From Paramacrobiotus metropolitanus (Eukaryota > Tardigrada > Eutardigrada > Parachela > Macrobiotidae), in assembly GCF_019649055.1 (NCBI RefSeq), contig NW_026570262.1, positions 806,001-870,000 on the forward strand: a DNA stretch of 64,000 nucleotides, given 5' to 3'. How positions within the stretch are numbered: the stretch's first letter is position 1; every line of letters begins with the position of its first letter. The translations under genes and the position numbers were made by a program. Below the pieces are notes generated by a model, which was not told the origin of the DNA, did not search any database, and saw only the letters and a program-made list of their open reading frames with translations. Below, piece after piece: positions 47,345-59,460 of this stretch.

Positions 47345-50300
47345 TCACTCTTTCGAAGCAATTTCGACCTGACAGGGGGACAGTAAATGCCCGGGTAGGC
47401 ACAGCACCTCCGGGGAGGAAGCGACTGGATGATGCAATGGCGACCCGACAGGAGTTGGACGAGACACGTTCAATTTAGATCTAAACGGGGATTAACTTTG
47501 ATGAAGACTACAGAATGCATTTCATGATTCCACAGAAAACTGTTCAAAACGTACCTGTTGTGTTTCATATGGCTCTTCACTAAATCACCGGATGTTAATG
47601 CAGACAGCAGAGATAATTCCGCCGCTAACACAGCACCACATACCACACGCGCCAGCTTTTGTGCGTTGGCTCCAGGTACCACTGACGAGGGCCCTTGCAC
47701 ATTCAACATCTACACATATTTACATGATTATTGATTATCGAAATTGAGAGCGGACAATTAACAAAGTTTACCTTTAGACATGCCATCTGGGCTGGCAGGT
47801 TCGTGCCACCGCCCACCGTACCAACTTCAACGCACGGCATTGTGCAGGAGATTTTTAGATTCACTGGATTGTCACGGTCGGGTTTCAGTTTTGTCAGACA
47901 AGCCGAACTCTCGACAACTTGCGCAATATCCTGCCCAGTGGCCAAAAAGACTGCAGCCACAATATTTGCAGCGTGAGCGTTGCATCCGCCGATGCTCCCT
48001 GCCAAAGCAGAGCCCTCCAAATTCTTTTTGTTATTCAGTTCAATAAGCGCACTCAGGGATGTTTTCAGGACATTTTTTAGTACATCTTCCGTGATGATAG
48101 CCTCGCACACAACTGATTTCCCTCGCCCCAAAATCCAATTAACAGCGGAAGGCTTCTTATCCGTACAAAAATTGCCACTTAACGATATTATCCGCATCTT
48201 TGGAAACTTTTCCTGAAGCTCACGCAATGCTTTTTCCGTGCCTTTGCACACCATATTCATGCCCATGGCGTCCCCTGTTTTAGCTTCGAAACGCAGATGT
48301 AGTTCGTCTCCCACAACAGATGGAAAAATACTTTTCAATCGGGCGAAACTGGAAGTTGTATCGAAAGCTTTCTTCAGGGCTGCGAATCCTTCTCCTACTA
48401 CCCACGTTTTAGCTAAAAAGAAGGGTACGTAAACGAAAGTGAAAAGAATGGAAAAAACAGAATGGCACCTTCATCCATTTCGTCGATGTTGGAAAATTCC
48501 ACAATCGGTGCTCTGGTCATTCCGTCTCGAGTTAATCGCGTTCGAGCACCACCCGACATGGTAATGGCTCGGCAGCCGCGGTTAGCCGAAGCTACCAGAC
48601 AACCTTCAGTAGTTGACAACGGGACCTGAAGTCATTTAAAACTTTAAAAATTTTCAAATTCAAGTAGGGATCGCCGGTTCATCAAATCGAATCAGGTTTA
48701 ACCTACCCAATGGGACTCGCCATCCAGCAACAATGGTCCAGCAACACCAATCGGCACGGGAACATATCCGATCACATTTTCACAGCACGTACCTTTTACC
48801 TGCAAGCAGAGGTCATACAAATTCTTACTCCGACAAAGTAAACGAATAACTTTCAACTTCACAAATTTCCAAAAAGGCTGAGAAAGTCAAATAAACAAAA
48901 TATGTCATCCTCCAAATCTTCTACACTCTCTTAAAACAGTGAAGGTACTCACACAGTTACACCACAAAAAATAGTGCACTCTAATAATTGCCGGATTTGA
49001 CCGCACGACATGGGAACACAACATACTTAACTTTAAAACGTATCCAGAAGCATGTAATTTAAACTTGTGCATAGACAGAACGCTACGCTTTTACAGTTCT
49101 GAACTTTTCTGATTTGGCAGGGCAGTTCCCAATCTAACAAGACGCAAAGTAGACGCCTTGCCAAACTGAGTCCTATACCCTTTGAAAAATTGTACGCCCT
49201 CACGGGCATGAAGCTAGCCTCCGCTAGACTTCGCGGTTTCCTTACTCATATTTCAGGGCACATAAACCCAGCATAGGACAAGCAGTCCAACTGTTGATCG
49301 CCAATATATTCGTGGAAGGCAAAATTAGCAAAATTTTACGAACTGATTCCCACCAAACGCGGGGATTGCAATCGGCAACATTCATCCGAACCTACTCTCT
49401 GAGTTTTTCCCGTAAAAATCAAGCAGCCTAATTGTTGAATTATGGGAAAAACACAGACTGCGGCAGCCGGCATACTGAAGCAACCTGCTCTGTCACTTAC
49501 GAGTGAATAGTCGTAACTCCGAAAAGGCAATTCCTCCAATGATGTTTTATTGACCAGATCTTGTAAAATCAGAGACCGTCGAATATGAACAGCACGCTCG
49601 AGATCACGAAACTCATCTTCAAGTCTATACTGTTGTAATTTTTTGGATTTAATTAACAGAAGAATTTCCTCGTCGGTCAACTCTTCGATCCCTCCCTGAA
49701 ATATCAAAACTCAATACTCTGTAGTACAATTTTCAACTAAATTTAAGAAAAAGATGAACAATATGTAGTTCTGGCACAACAAATGAGCAGTACCTTTCTG
49801 GGGAATATAAGGTTCAGAGAAGCAGGGGGAACGAGTGCGTTTGGCCTTTTCATGGCATCATTTTCCATATCCTTATCGGTTTGTATTTGTTTGTCAAACG
49901 TTCTAGGAGGAAGATCCATTTCCAGCGATTCGTCATCATCACCGTTTCCGACAGTGAATCGTCTAGTGCATCGCGTTTCGAGAAGGCCGGGAGCGGCAAG
50001 GAAACTAACGCTCCCATTCATTTTTATAGGACTGGTACTCTCGGAACCAGAACTGCTCGGAGTAGGCACCTTCTCTGTCTTCTTCACGGAATCATAAAAT
50101 ATGTATTTCAGGCAAATCACCAATACGCAAACAAAAGTGATCAACTTCTGCGGCGTAACTTCAAAAAACCTGAAAACAATCAAAATCTAACACACGGAAT
50201 TGCAATTACATTTGACTGATTTGAGGTTCGTGTTGTATATTCCGTCCTTAATTACAGATTTGCGATCAATTCTATTAACCACCAAGCTACGTATTCATAA

Positions 50301-51743
50301 TGTTCACAACTTACTCTTTCAAATAAAACTGCCACAAAGGCAGAACAGGCACAACACGACGGTTTTCCTGGAACAGACTCGATACGTTAGATACCGCTGG
50401 AGTATCCACAATCCGGCTGTAAACGTGAACGAGGACCAAACCCGCCGACATCACCAGTTTCACCCTTTGAGCGATGGGATTAACCGGAGTGTCAATGTCT
50501 ACTTTTTTAGCCTTTAATGCCAAGGGTAGACTACGGAGCTGATTTAACTACAAGAAGGAAAGCAGTGGGATAAGCAACTGAAAATTGAACAAGAACAAAT
50601 ACTATAGTTCAGTAAATAATAGTTTCGGCATTTACAACTAGCATTTAAAATTATTCTTCTACATGGGAAGATCAATTACGAACGCACAACATTTGATTCA
50701 TGCAAAAAAATGATTAACATTACAACAGGAGCTGCACAACTTTGATAGACTGAATTTCGCTAAATAACTTCAAAACTTTCCAACTTACCTCCAAGATAAG
50801 GCACAGTACTCCCGGGAAGAACGTCATGAATACGACATAATGCACCAACAAAGATACACAGCCAAAACAGCAGATCACTTCCAGCATGGGAATTCCGGAA
50901 AGGCACCCGATGGCGATTAACAAAACTTCCACAACAATATCCAGTGTCATCGCTGGTCCAAGAATAGCGATTCCTTTAGCTACTGTCTCCTTAATTTCCG
51001 TATCTTGAGATGAGTTTGCCAACGAGTATTTGGCCAGCGCGGTTACTTTACTCAGATCCAACAACAGCAGGAAGAACGGCAAGGAATCCGCTAATCCTTG
51101 CAATTCGTATCCCAAAAGGTGTATGAAAGCGGCGCTGAATGACATGGAAAAAAATACCGACAACAAACCAGCCAAGCCTGCAACATAAATTTGCACAATC
51201 CCAAAAACCGGACAACCAGAATGAAAATTTTGCTTACAATTAGCAAATCACAAACGACCAATTTTCTAAGCAATCCTGCCAATTTTTATCTAGTTTTTTT
51301 GTAATTACAACATCCTTTTTTTATTGTGCTTCAATTAGACGTTTTCATTTATCAATAATTAAACTAATTTCCACCCACCCAAAAGATATTTGCAGCCTAA
51401 CGCGTCGAGCTTGCGAAACTGGAGGTAAATGTACGCCGCAGCCAGACAGCGCGCGATGGAAAGGATTATGACATCGGAGCTGAGAACATCCTGAAAGGGA
51501 GCGGTATAATGCGTGAACAGTAAACACCAGCACAAATTACTCAGTTCTGGAGTTCTATTAACTGGTCGTGCTCACATTTTCCAAGGAACAGACGTAGTTC
51601 CAGCCACAGATTTTCGACTGCTGAGCATCTCCACTCAATGCCACGGATATCATGGACACCGTCAGCGTCAGGATCACTCCAATCACTTCCCATGGATGGG
51701 AGGTACAAAACAGGGCTTGATTATAGAAAATCGTCGACAACAT
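47345..51743 (-). CDS. HMGCR: 3-hydroxy-3-methylglutaryl-CoA reductase, membrane form with sterol-sensing domain
   Basis: ER enzyme that reduces HMG-CoA to mevalonate with two NADPH, the committed step of isoprenoid synthesis. Eleven exons in phase: 51576-51743, 51379-51490, 50789-51177, 50315-50547, 49794-50169, 49501-49695, 48707-48799, 48469-48625, 47772-48412, 47555-47709 and 47345-47480. They give 884 residues (human 888). The start MLSTIF matches human MLSRLF. The N-terminal part holds the sterol-sensing membrane region ([40 protein letters not shown]), then a linker, then the catalytic domain. Catalytic residues are present: Glu in [10 protein letters not shown] (about 529), Lys in DKKPSAVNW (660), Asp in GQDIAQ (736) and His in VKSHMKHN (835). 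Ser in HNRSK (841) corresponds to the AMPK site. The Insig-contact motif is YIYL rather than YIYF. Confidence 0.96.
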
Positions 51744-51842
51744 GATGAAGTCGCTTGATCTTCCAAATCTTTCAGGAAATAATACGCTGAAAAAACGCAA
51801 AAACAAATTCCTTCTCCGTCATGCGCACAAGATGTGAGGTAG

Positions 51843-52262
51843 TCAGCAGAGAAAATCTTGAATGGTATGGTGTTCGAAATCGAAACGCCGTTCCACTTCA
51901 TCGGTGAACCAAAAAACCCGAATGTAGGCCTCCAATGGAGGCCTCACCAGAGTCACCAGTTCGAAGCCTGCGAACAAAGGTTGTTTTGCAAGGCCGATGT
52001 ATGGCTTCCGAAAATCACACGAAAAATGTTTCCCGTTTGATTGGATAAGCAAACGTCAGACCATCAAAAGTGATCGTCAAAGTCCAGACCGATCACAATC
52101 TGATGGGCGATTACCGACTACGGGTGAATAATACCGCCGTAGGCTCCGCCAACAGGCACAGACGGCAAGGACAAGGTTGATCAACAGCATCCAGCCACCA
52201 CGCGGCGAACAGCCGCTGCCATTCTGTGCGAAGTTCCAAACTGCCTCCAAGGATGGCTTTAC
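51843..52262 (-). CDS. two exons of an unidentified possible single-pass membrane protein
   Basis: Exon 52115-52262 ends at a gtaatc donor in phase 1 and joins exon 51843-51967 (stop 51843-51845) after an intron of 147 bases. It encodes KPSLEAVWNFAQNGSGCSPR, a hydrophobic helix WMLLINLVLAVCACW, a basic stop-transfer stretch WRSLRR and a charged tail ending TIQDFLC. The 5' boundary is uncertain, since acceptors at 52263 and further in both fit. It may belong with the MAM-like frame just upstream on the same strand, but I could not find a canonical donor to join them. It lies 100 bases upstream of the HMGCR start codon. I do not recognise the family. Confidence 0.35.
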
Positions 52263-52345
52263 CTACTTAAGCAGAAAACAATCTACAGCATTTGAAAACC
52301 TGCGAAGAAACCGAAAGTATCCAGTATTAAACTGACAAAATAGAG

Positions 52346-52549
52346 TTATCGTTGTGACGTTATGATGTTATCCGAAAATTCAAACTCATCCAACGCGACA
52401 TGGCCCATGGGTGATGTTGAGCGCTGATGTAATCCTGTGATAATCGTAATTGCCACCCCTTGTAGTACGAGTGCATATCTTCGGCACACACGCAAGTCAT
52501 AAACTTTAAACTTCAAAGATTGATAATGGCCATCTGCATTCTTGCTCAT
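52346..52549 (-). CDS. possible exon with the end of a MAM-like domain
   Basis: Open frame of 67 codons. YALVLQGVAITIITG followed by GHVALDEFEF fits the C-terminal part of a MAM domain (typical xLVFEGVxG...GDIALDDI). MAM domains occur in extracellular parts of membrane proteins. Neither boundary is certain. Cysteine and tryptophan landmarks of the earlier part of the domain are not in this exon. The reading is based on a short pattern. Confidence 0.3.
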   Translation of the reverse strand: MSKNADGHYQSLKFKVYDLRVCRRYALVLQGVAITIITGLHQRSTSPMGHVALDEFEFSDNIITSQR

Positions 52550-52834
52550 TAGGCCAGTACCAGACTACCGTACGCCAGAAATCACAAGACACTCGAAAGA
52601 TTTAAACTGTGACCGAAATCTGTTGTTTTTTGTAATTTTCACAAACCCGAAAAAGTAAAAAAAACCACCGTGCTTGTATCTAACCAGCCTTGTATTACAG
52701 CGTTACAGATACAGCAGCACAATTAATATTAACGTTGCACCGGAAAAAAAGGAAGTATTTATATTTTGTTAAATGTAGTGGAAAACGTTATAGGACTAAA
52801 GTACTTACATATAAAAAAAAGAAAATATTCTTAC

Positions 52835-52921
52835 ATTAGGTTTGACTTCTGTTTCGCGAATATCCTTACTATCAGCATTCCACCGAATATCCTTACTATC
52901 CACCGGAATAATGGAGACCCG
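52835..52921 (-). CDS. possible exon with internal duplication
   Basis: Bounded by cttgcag and gtaaga, 87 bases in a single open frame (RVSIIPVDSKDIR...DSKDIRETEVKPN). DSKDIR occurs twice because of a direct DNA repeat (gaatatccttactatc in the plus strand). Could be an exon of the same unidentified gene as the frames at 51.8-52.5 kb. No family was recognised. Confidence 0.25.
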
Positions 52922-52929
52922 CTGCAAGA

Positions 52930-54350
52930 CTGACAAAGGACAACGTCACAACGTCGTCTTATATTAAGCTGCATTTCGAGCTGATTGTGAAAATCGAGCA
53001 CAAATTTCCATATTATACAGTTTATTCCATCCGCATGATATAGTAACTTAACTGTTTCAATATTAGTGTTGTAATACTGTTACTGTTTTTAATACTGTAA
53101 TGCGTAGAAGTATTGGAAATTCTAGAACGTACACCTGTTCCGTTAATTATATTTATGGCGTTTTTTTCAGCGAAAGATGCATATATAATTGCTTCGGTAA
53201 TTTCGTACGGTAATTTTTTCAGCCAAGGAATCAAGCGCCCTTAATTTGCAACAACTTTTTTTTAGCTTTTCGACCGGACTGCCATCTTTTAAGTGTAGCT
53301 GTTTCAATAAGACGTGAAGAATTAACACAAAACAAAATAATTACAGCAGTTTTTGTTTTTACGATTTACTGGTTGCCCGAATCAAAGCTTTATATTGCGT
53401 AGAACAGTAGATGGACAGCATTTGCAAACCTTACAACATGTTAATCATGTTAACAATGTTTTGCACAAGTACCATACTTCTATCTTTTCTGCATCTTATA
53501 GCGTTAACATTAAATTATATGTTACGTAGCCTCAATCAGTTGTTGACAGATAGTAACTAATTACATATCGCCTATTTTCTCAAAATAATCGGTTTCATGG
53601 TTGCGCATTAATATGCGCACAGAAGCGTGCTCGGCCGGCGGAATCATTTCGACGCAGGCGTGGCTGCACCGAAGCATCAAAGCAACGGTAAACATCGCCT
53701 AACTGCACCATTTACGCATTGGCCGGACGACGTTTTACGATTTCCTCTTGTAAAGCCGAAATATTGCTCTGATAGGAGGAGTAGGTACAATTTCTCTTTT
53801 GAAGAAAAACATATTTATGTGCGACAATTTCCCCCGCACTATATGGTCCGGTGTTCGCGGCATTCAGTGAGAGTAATTCGTATTAATAAAAGTTACAATA
53901 GTGACCGTAATCCGTTCTCTATCTTCATCACTTCCAAAGTTTGCACAGTGTTTGTACCGTCTCGATACCACTTTGCCAACAAACTCAGCGGGTCAATTTT
54001 CAACTTAAATCGTTAACAGATCCTGTCATATGTCGTGCGCTACACAGCCAATAGAAAACTCGAGAGCATCTTTAATTTTTGCGAAGCAGTTGATGCTGCT
54101 TGAGTCTATATAACATTGCCGGCGGATTGAATGTCTTAATCGACAGTATCTGTTTTATGTTTGCCGCTTGATGAAGTTTTCCTGCATAAATGATTATCTG
54201 AGTGAACCAAAATCTGTGCGCAACAATGGATGCTCCCACTACCGGTTCCTTTTCCGAAGGAATGTTTCGGTAAATTTGGTGATATATACGAACCATTTCT
54301 TTCATTTAAGTACTTTTAAAAACGGCTTGCTGTTTTTTACGTCATTGGTT
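52930..54350. other. intergenic or unassigned 5' part of the rhotekin gene
   Basis: The HR1 (Rho-binding) exons expected for rhotekin should lie here or further left, but I could not see them. A plus-strand frame at 53627-54016 (129 codons) shows no family resemblance. Confidence 0.3.
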
Positions 54351-54356
54351 GTTCAG

Positions 54357-57300
54357 CCGAAAAGTTTTTTCGACAGACAAAAGACTCGACTTGCTCCACA
54401 AAGACCACCACGCGGTCGACTATTAATTACCGGTGAGTTGCTCACAATCGAAATTGATTCAACTAATATAATTTCTTATTGGCAAACGGTACTGTAACAA
54501 CTTGCTCCGATAGAATATACCATCATACGACATTTGTGAAATACAGAGTTCGAAAGAATTATGTTTACGGAATCAGGCTACTTTTATTTCACTTTGAAAC
54601 TGTGGAAAAAAACTCTGTGGTATGGTATGCACCGTTCTTTTGAACTTGTATACCCTTCTGAATGACTAAAATAGGTGGTAAACGTAACCACAACACAATT
54701 GTTGGCATTGCGATTATCGGTGCGATAATTACGGTCGGTTATGAAGATTAACTCAAGACAGCGAACATCGCATTGGCTGTACAACTGTAATTACTTAATT
54801 AACATTAACTACAAATCTACGGCGTATAATGAAGTGGTACACAAAATCTGTTTGGTTTTTATAACGGATCAGCTTATTTATTTCAAATTTATTTTTTTCG
54901 GATCTATTTATATCGAATTTCGATGTGACAAAATGAGATCCACAGCAAAAATTCATAAGCTTCCTAAAGCATGCATATAGCAGCTACTTACGTCATTCTA
55001 ACCATAAGGTTGCGTGCTAATTATCACGATATCCGTTACTGAAAAAGTCCAATCGAACCAATGCGGCACCTTGGGTATTGCAGTTAGTAGTGCCGGCACA
55101 TAAACGGTAAAAGCTTGTTCCGGTCAACAGTTGTGCTGTATGGCTCCTACAAATTTGTTGCAACAGCGTTACGGTTTCTGTTTTTACAGACAGATATTTT
55201 GCAGTAACTAAAAATGAAGTGTTTCTTTAGTTTAAAAATAAGTATGCAATTCCTGTACGTGAGTACTCGTATTAAATTTACGTTAGTTCAGTCATGACTC
55301 TTGAGTACGATATTTTGGATAATCGCAGCGGGCAAGCTAGCACGCACGGGCACGATTAGCTCCGAATTCATTATTGGTTTTCCTTATAAACGGTTACCTT
55401 TTTCGGCATTGTCATATTTTTAATAAGTACGATTTTAGGAGAGGCGTTTATACGTGCAGATCAGTTACAGTAATTTCCCGCGCGTTCATGTTTGCATTTG
55501 CATCCAGAGCGTCAACCATTCAATGGTTGTGATGAGTGTACAAGTACTATTGTTTGCTTGTCGTGATTAGCTAATTGTAAGGATACGTACGTGATTCGAA
55601 ATATTTAAAAAAAATGTTTGGTGTTAAGAGGTTTTTTTAAATATTTCGAATCAGTTAGTTACTGTACAGTCGCGAAATCAGCTACTTAGTTTGCTCTGCA
55701 ACCTACACTATTTTGTTTTGCATTTCTCAAAATACGATTTAAAAAAATTTCGTTTGATAAAAATAGCATTTTAGTAGATTGCTTTAATTATATTTTGGTA
55801 AAAGTGCTGCACCACCCCTGAAACAAAATCAATGTTTACTGAATTTCTTACGTGATAAATTCTAAACGTTCTGTCAGCGATATTACTAAGAACGTTATAT
55901 ACGAGTATGTTAGACTGTGTAACACTTCAAATTAATTCCTTAACTTCATACTACTCTGTATGTTAGAAATTCGCATACCATTCGTGTGGAACGAGCGCCA
56001 ATATTTCAAGACGCGCACACTTGAACAAACACCACTGGCCAACAACGGAAAAAAATATGTCGTATTTTGCATTTTTTACACGGAGAATGACATGCAGAGC
56101 ACACAGAAAGTGATGGTGGACTCAAGTATGGCGGACGTGGTATTTAACGAATTCCTGGAATTGTGAGTAATTAATTATGCAACGGCGTTATGAAGGTCAG
56201 AACTTTTACTTCCGCTTAGCGATAAGTAACTGCGTAATTCTTGCCCTGCGATGCGTATTCGATTCCCACGGTTGCCTGTGACGGTGTGAAACATTATTAT
56301 CACTACTAACACATTTTCTTAACTCTGTCGTTTTTAGTTCAAATATCACTCCAAGCACCACTCTTTACATGGAAGTATTCAGTTATGCTTGTTCAAGCGG
56401 CGCAAATAAAAACTATTCCCCCGTACGAAAACTGTCACGCAAACTGAGCCGATCGCTGACCCGCGCTTTTGGTCGCCGATGCCTCACAAATCCTGCGCTA
56501 CGACGGAGTCCGGTACTACTAATTTTAATTTCGAATTATAATCACTGTGTTAAGTAAAGGAAAGACGGTCTGCCGATAAAACTCCAGGGAGCTTTTTTAA
56601 GCATCTCAGGTTTTGTTTGTGCACAAACATGCCTAAATTGACCGAAAATTTTAGGCTGAATTAATACTTAAAAAAAGGTTTACATAAATTAAAGTTAAAT
56701 TAATTGAAGTTTCAATGTATTCAGCAGTCAAAATTATTTATGTCGCACAGCGCATATAAATAGACAAGAACGCGTGCCTTATAGTGCACGCTGCATAAAT
56801 ATTAAACTTATACAAACCAGTGATCATGAAACATGTACATGTACAGTACATTAAATAATAGTTCATTTGTGTGCTGGGAATTAATATATGAGGTATGGAT
56901 CGTAAATGGGCGACTACTTGTAGATAATTAATGATTGTGAATTGTTAATTTCTGCAACATTCTTAACATTAATATTATTAGCAACAAGTACTGATGCTGT
57001 TGCAGTCGTTACGTTACTGGTTAAACGATCACCTCAGCCTGATAACAATGTGCAAATTTGTAACTGGAATGCTCAAATAAGTCGAAGAAATGGCGCAATA
57101 GTTGTTTTTTTTAATTCAAGCACTCCTCGAGCATTCATGCTGATTTACATGCCGCCGAGTACAAACAACAACACCAGTTACCAATCAGCAGTTTACCTAA
57201 CTTTACCAAGATTGCTGACTGCCAGCTGCCGATTGATGAACTGGTTTCCTGTGAGGAAGGCCGGTCACATATTTTGACCAGCAGAATGCAGCAAAAAGGT

Positions 57301-59093
57301 TTGTTCAATGGCCAACTTGTTTTACTTGACCTGCACTGTATAGTCTGACATTTAGTGATCAATTCAGCTCATTATTATATGAATTAGTGCATTTGTGACC
57401 GCTGAGGTAACATTTGTAACTGTAGCATCTTGCAATGTTTTCTTCGCGTCCTCAAAAACATGAGATCAGATGTTATAGCTTTTTCTATTAAGAAAGAAAT
57501 CGGTGTTGTGGTTAACAGTTTGGTAATAATGCAAACAGCAGAACGCATTTTTGGAAGGAAAAACCATGGTGATCTATGACAATTTATTTGTTGAACGTTG
57601 TTTTTTTACGCTTGTGTCACCATATGCTCGCACGTTTGCATATCAAACTTATTGTCAGATTTTCTTCGAAAACTGCGCTGTTTATTATTATTGACGTAAT
57701 AATCAAATTTTTCAATGAATGAAGCCGAAGATGTTGCAAAAGCACAACATAAGGTTACGCGTTTTATATACAAAGTAGTTTAGGTGATTGTATAACTTGT
57801 AATGCAAAAAGTAGTAACCGAAAACGCTAGATCTGGACCAACTGAATTATAATACACAATCAATACGTACGTTTAAAGTTTAGGACCTTCTGTAATTGAT
57901 AATTTTGATTATAAAATATTTAAAAAGCATAACAGTGACTCAGACCCAGTGAAGACGCAAACCGTTAGGTTTTAATTTTGATGTTTCGCTGTTTTGTTAA
58001 GGAATGGACCGGAAGTCTGCGGCTGCGTTCAACATTCCGCTGTTTGGTTCCTTCGCCTGCAGGAGCGCTGTGCAACCGTATTGCGCCACCAAAGAGATAC
58101 AGATTGGCAAAGTCAACATCCGTGAACTTGACACCGGCTTAAAGCTTAACCGTAAAAGTACGACCAATGCCCAATATTTCTGTACACTCATCAATGCATA
58201 TTTGTACTGCTACAATGCTGACCGAGATCGGCGCCTGATGGAAATGGCCATTCGGATTGACAAGGTATGAAGATAATACGGCATTCTTCTTCATCGTGCT
58301 TTTTTGACAACTTATAATTATTACTGAATTGACATGATTATCTATAAGAATGGACAGACCGTCACAGACGCGAAGAAGCTTATTATTTTCAGTAAAGAGC
58401 TCTAACACACTCCCAAGAAAAAAGTGAAGAGTTAATTTTGTAGATATTGTAACTATGATACGAGTACTTACTGTTTAAAATTGCTCATTGCTCATACAAA
58501 TTGTTTTTTATTCGCTGCTTATACTTTTTATGTTTTAAGATTTTATAGTTACATCGTCATCCGTTTTGATGTCCACGTACAAAAATAAATAGGAAAATGC
58601 ACCGCTATAGCCTACAGTCGCGATCGGTCAAATATCCAAATCTTTGCGTGCGGAAAAGCACTTGCAATTTGCTTTTCTGCATGCAGTAATGTTAAACTTT
58701 TTTGACACAGGAAACATCCTTCAAGAAATTAGACGATTCCGTGAGTCTCCAGCTAGCCAATCAATCTGGATCATATGTTTTAACTCTGGCAACATCCGAT
58801 GAACGGAATTACGTTCTGCATTTACTGCAGGGTCACGTACAAGAAATCGGTACGGTGCTTGTAAAACTCACTTCATGTTCTAATTCGTCAATGAGCGTGT
58901 TAACTGAATAATGGACTGCAAGGTATAATCTCTTTTAGCGCAATGGAGTGAAGCGGCTCTTGTCGTGCGGGATCTCAAACTGAAACCGAATGCGGCCAAA
59001 AACGAACTGCGACGTCGAGGTTCACTATACGATGAAATTCCGATCTCCATGTCGCAAACAGCATCATGTGTGCAGATGTCACTACACATCTGA
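54357..59093 (+). CDS. RTKN: rhotekin-like Rho-GTPase effector (N-terminal HR1 not located)
   Basis: Rhotekins bind active Rho through an N-terminal HR1 coiled coil, followed by an anillin-homology and PH region. Seven exons join in phase: 54357-54432, 55967-56162, 56338-56512, 57121-57298, 58002-58264, 58711-58849 and 58939-59093, about 394 codons. The order matches human RTKN/RTKN2: RGRLLITEIRIPFVWNERQY (human RGRVCISDLRIPLMWKD), KKYVVFCIF, a basic RKLSRKLSRSLTRAFGRR stretch, IPLFGSFACRSAVQPYC, then the PH domain (YFCTLINAYLYCYN, RIDKETSFKKL, ISNQ-like LANQSGSYVLTLAT) and finally RRGSLYDEIPIS (human KQGSLYHEMAIE). The protein ends soon after this block, whereas human RTKN continues about 120 residues. 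The first exon found is internal, so the start codon and HR1 domain are missing from this model. The region between exons is AT-rich intron. Confidence 0.85.
55592..55653. repeat. inverted repeat, 22-bp arms
   Basis: Arms tgattcgaaatatttaaaa and its reverse complement, separated by 18 bases. It lies in the large first intron of the rhotekin-like gene. No target duplication was evident. Confidence 0.8.
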
Positions 59094-59099
59094 TTTAAT

Positions 59100-59455
59100 A
59101 AAATGGCTTCTTTTACAGTGCTAAGAATAAATCTCCCGATGCCAGAATCTAACTGTGAATTTACTGAAATGTATGCATTTGTAAATTACATCAAACTGAC
59201 GCTCGATTTGTCCTTTACATGCCTATCCGTTAGAACTATCAAAGAAAAGCTCTGTGTTATCTCATATATCCAAATGTATGGAAAATGAGTGGACAAAATA
59301 AAGTGCTACCGCAGTCGGAAATAAACTAGTCGAGATTTAATGAACATTGGGTAACATGAAACTCTCTTCAATAATTTCGATTGTTTTAGTTATAAAAAAT
59401 CGGTAAGCGCAAAACAAGAAATTAACACAGGGAATAGTGATTTCATTACCCTTCA
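59100..59455. other. convergent 3' region of rhotekin and PSMB7
   Basis: About 370 bases between two convergent stop codons. An ATAAA-type signal (aaaataaag) occurs at about 59297 on the plus strand. Otherwise nothing was recognised. Confidence 0.35.
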
Positions 59456-59460
59456 ACTAC

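Noticed and set aside
53627-54016. 129-codon plus-strand open frame
   Set aside because: No family resemblance, and no splice site joining it in phase to the first rhotekin exon was evident.
56942-57277. 111-codon plus-strand frame
   Set aside because: It is a shadow: the rhotekin exon 57121-57298 uses a different frame of the same DNA and closes phase on both sides.
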